This document shows positions 62,446 through 64,000 of a stretch of 64,000 bases of DNA, in pieces. The position numbers and the translations under genes were made by a program. The notes below the pieces were generated by a model. It made no database searches. It worked only from the letters and a program-made list of their open reading frames with translations, and was not told where the DNA came from. Source of the DNA: Macrococcoides bohemicum (GTDB lineage: Bacteria; Bacillota; Bacilli; Staphylococcales; Staphylococcaceae); the NCBI RefSeq assembly GCF_003259675.1, contig NZ_PZJG01000003.1, positions 62,001 to 126,000 of the forward strand, given 5' to 3'. Each line of letters opens with the position of its first letter. Position 1 is the stretch's first letter.

Positions 62446-62924
62446 CATTCATACTATGGACATTAGTTATATTAGCTTTTTTATCAGCATTCGTAGCATT
62501 AGTGATGCCAATGATACCTGGTATATTGATGATGTGGGTTGGCTTTTTTATCTATCATTTTGCGATTAACAATAATGAACTATCATGGTTCTTCTGGATA
62601 GCGATGGCAACACTTACGATTATTATTTTACTAAGTGATTATGTATTAGGAAGTCGCTTTGTTAAGAAGTTTGGCGGAAGTAAAGCAGGGGAGCTTACGG
62701 CAGCAATCGGTATTATACTCGGTAGCTTCTTCTTCCCGCCATTTGGTATTATCATTCTACCGTTTGTTGCAGTATTCATTGTAGAACTACTGATTCAGCA
62801 AGATTTTAAACGTGCAATGGATGCGAGTATCGGATCGTTATTAGGCTTCCTTACAAGCACGGTGGCCAAGTTTATCATTTTAATTATTATGGTTATATGG
62901 TTTATATTTGATATCATCATTTAA
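62442..62924 (+). CDS. DUF456-family membrane protein
   Basis: 160 residues, ATG 62442 overlapping the MFS stop. DUF456: glycine-rich MPMIPGILMMWVGFFIYH, SDYVLGSRFVKKFGGSKAGELTAAIGIILGSFFFPPFG (the conserved G-x-x-x-F/P core, about 65-102) and a C-terminal helix pair. Four or five helices. Function unknown; coupling with an exporter suggests an accessory role. Confidence 0.9.
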   Translation: MTFILWTLVILAFLSAFVALVMPMIPGILMMWVGFFIYHFAINNNELSWFFWIAMATLTIIILLSDYVLGSRFVKKFGGSKAGELTAAIGIILGSFFFPPFGIIILPFVAVFIVELLIQQDFKRAMDASIGSLLGFLTSTVAKFIILIIMVIWFIFDIII

Positions 62925-62926
62925 AA

Positions 62927-62962
62927 AAATCATCCCAAAGCATAAACTTTGGGATGATTTCT
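62927..62962. terminator. Bidirectional terminator
   Basis: Stem aaatcatcccaaag / ctttgggatgattt with loop cataaa, A run before and T after. Shared with the convergent DUF1129-like gene. Confidence 0.9.
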
Positions 62963-63667
62963 TTATCTTATAAAGGCAATTTCCTTATCATTTCGTGAAG
63001 CATTAAATAATAGCTTATAGAGTAAGTAAAACGCTACGCCAATGCCGACATTAACATACCAGGGGATATGAACAACTGGGCCGATGTGTACTAAATCTGG
63101 TAAGAACATCGAAACGAGGAATGGAATAACCATCACAATCCATAATACAAAAAATATTGTAATTTTTTGTCCTCTTGTTTCATCATCTTTAAAAGCGCTA
63201 AGTTGTAAATATTTGAAGATACCAAAAATGATTGCACCGATAACAAGTGAAGTTATAAGATTAGCAGTTAATTCACTACCGAGATAAATCGCATTGTCTC
63301 TGTGTAACAGATTTACGATGATAAAATCAGCAATACCTGAAATACCTCTAAATATTGCAAATAGTAGAAATAACATTGAAGCACCAAATATCCACATATT
63401 ACGCTTCGATTCTTTAGGAATCTCAGCAACTAAATCTTTAGCAAATTGTTCTGGATCATTGCCGAAGAATTCCTCAGTCGTAACATCGTGCATCTGTGCT
63501 TCTAGTAAGTGATCTAATAAATCCATTAAAGTCACTTCTGTAACGCGCTCTGAAATTGATAAATCACAGCGTAAATACATCAATACTTGTTCGTAAACTT
63601 TTAAATTTTCTGGTGTCAGTTCTTCACGTTTTAAATTGTTTTGTTCGATAATATCTTTTGTTTTCAT
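62963..63667 (-). CDS. DUF1129-like membrane protein, PadR partner
   Basis: 234 residues from the ATG at 63667, with aaggagtg just upstream. A soluble helical N-terminal region (about 1-85; TPENLKVYEQVLMYLRCDLSISE) precedes five or six membrane helices. PadR regulators are often followed by such proteins, with a sensor-like cytoplasmic head. The stop of padR lies six bases before this start. Role unknown. Confidence 0.8.
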   Translation of the reverse strand: MKTKDIIEQNNLKREELTPENLKVYEQVLMYLRCDLSISERVTEVTLMDLLDHLLEAQMHDVTTEEFFGNDPEQFAKDLVAEIPKESKRNMWIFGASMLFLLFAIFRGISGIADFIIVNLLHRDNAIYLGSELTANLITSLVIGAIIFGIFKYLQLSAFKDDETRGQKITIFFVLWIVMVIPFLVSMFLPDLVHIGPVVHIPWYVNVGIGVAFYLLYKLLFNASRNDKEIAFIR

Positions 63668-63672
63668 GACAT

Positions 63673-63996
63673 TCACTCCTTATTAATCAAATGAGATATT
63701 GGTCCGACAATTGCATTCCATTCTTCGACCATGTTCTCGAGTTCTTCTTCACCCTCAGGCGTAATAAAGTAATATTTTCGTTTCGGTCCGACATCACTTG
63801 CCCGCATTTCACTGGTAATCAAATTTTTCTTTTGTAAACGAAGAAGAACTGGATAGATTGTCCCTTCGCTGATGTTACCAAGTCCGGAATCGAGTAACTT
63901 CTGTGAGAGTTCATAACCATAGACTTCTTTTTCTTTAATGATTGAAAGGACGCATGCATCGAGTAATCCTTTCAATAACTGAGTGCGCATACTCAA
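63673..63996 (-). CDS. PadR-family regulator
   Basis: 107 residues; start TTG 63996 or ATG 63990 cannot be settled because the ribosome site would lie past the window edge. PadR winged helix: QLLKGLLDACVLSIIKEKEVYGYELSQKL, GNISEGTIYPVLLRLQKKNLI and KRKYYFITPEGEEEL. Represses its own operon and responds to drugs, phenolics or envelope stress in other species. First gene of a two-gene operon with 62963. Confidence 0.9.
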   Translation of the reverse strand: MSMRTQLLKGLLDACVLSIIKEKEVYGYELSQKLLDSGLGNISEGTIYPVLLRLQKKNLITSEMRASDVGPKRKYYFITPEGEEELENMVEEWNAIVGPISHLINKE

Positions 63997-64000
63997 AAGT

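Overview
The window looks like chromosomal DNA of a low-GC Gram-positive coccus of the Staphylococcaceae. Many products resemble named Staphylococcus aureus proteins as I recall them: NorB, AldA, Mqo, CcpE, the small alarmone synthetase RelP, the metNIQ operon behind a SAM riboswitch, and secreted NlpC/P60 and CAP proteins. Gene order and several intergenic repeat families do not look like S. aureus, so a relative such as Macrococcus or Mammaliicoccus is my best guess; this is inference from protein resemblance, not a database result. I see no rRNA, tRNA, transposase, phage or CRISPR-Cas genes.

Layout. 1-10.7 kb: a RecQ helicase cut by the left edge, a lipoprotein, a decayed patch (2.8-3.4 kb), and a DUF805 membrane protein family (four genes and one remnant) interrupted by a GntR-controlled 6-phospho-beta-glucosidase and a HAD phosphatase. 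10.3-20 kb: a PTPS-family protein, NorB-type efflux, malate:quinone oxidoreductase, a BASS transporter, an alcohol dehydrogenase remnant, a NERD protein, a secreted CAP protein and aldehyde dehydrogenase. 20-28 kb: two paralogous secreted NlpC/P60 proteins, small membrane proteins, an operon with an XRE regulator between two paralogous membrane proteins (one broken by an in-frame TAG), a GNAT-Ogt-YjdM-DUF418 run, and a 119-bp tandem repeat. 28-42 kb: DHA2 efflux, YkvI transporter, esterase, DUF47-Pit phosphate uptake, the gntRKP gluconate operon, Bax-inhibitor-1, YebC, an acyltransferase remnant and an SDR. 42-56 kb: a GntR-ABC transporter operon, a phospholipase D-like protein, SAM riboswitch-metNIQ, a secreted glucosaminidase, a TetR-controlled EmrAB-type pump, a DUF402 protein and a stress-type SDR. 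56-64 kb: T-box-trpS, TatD, CcpE, RelP with a PP2C-like partner, MFS-DUF456, and PadR with a membrane partner.

Most genes sit in short + strand operons bounded by strong rho-independent terminators. Regulation is unusually readable: a GntR-type palindrome before gntRKP, a CCGG dyad over the bglA -10, an inverted repeat between the TetR gene and its pump, twin TGTAAA..TTTACA palindromes at the XRE operon, a SAM riboswitch and a T-box.

The most unusual signal is a superfamily of intergenic hairpins in three flavours. They share a CCG(G)AT..AT(C)CGG core, their variable outer bases change together in both arms, and they recur in tandem with a fixed 61-62 bp period at four loci, plus two single copies. 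Spacers differ between loci while the period does not.
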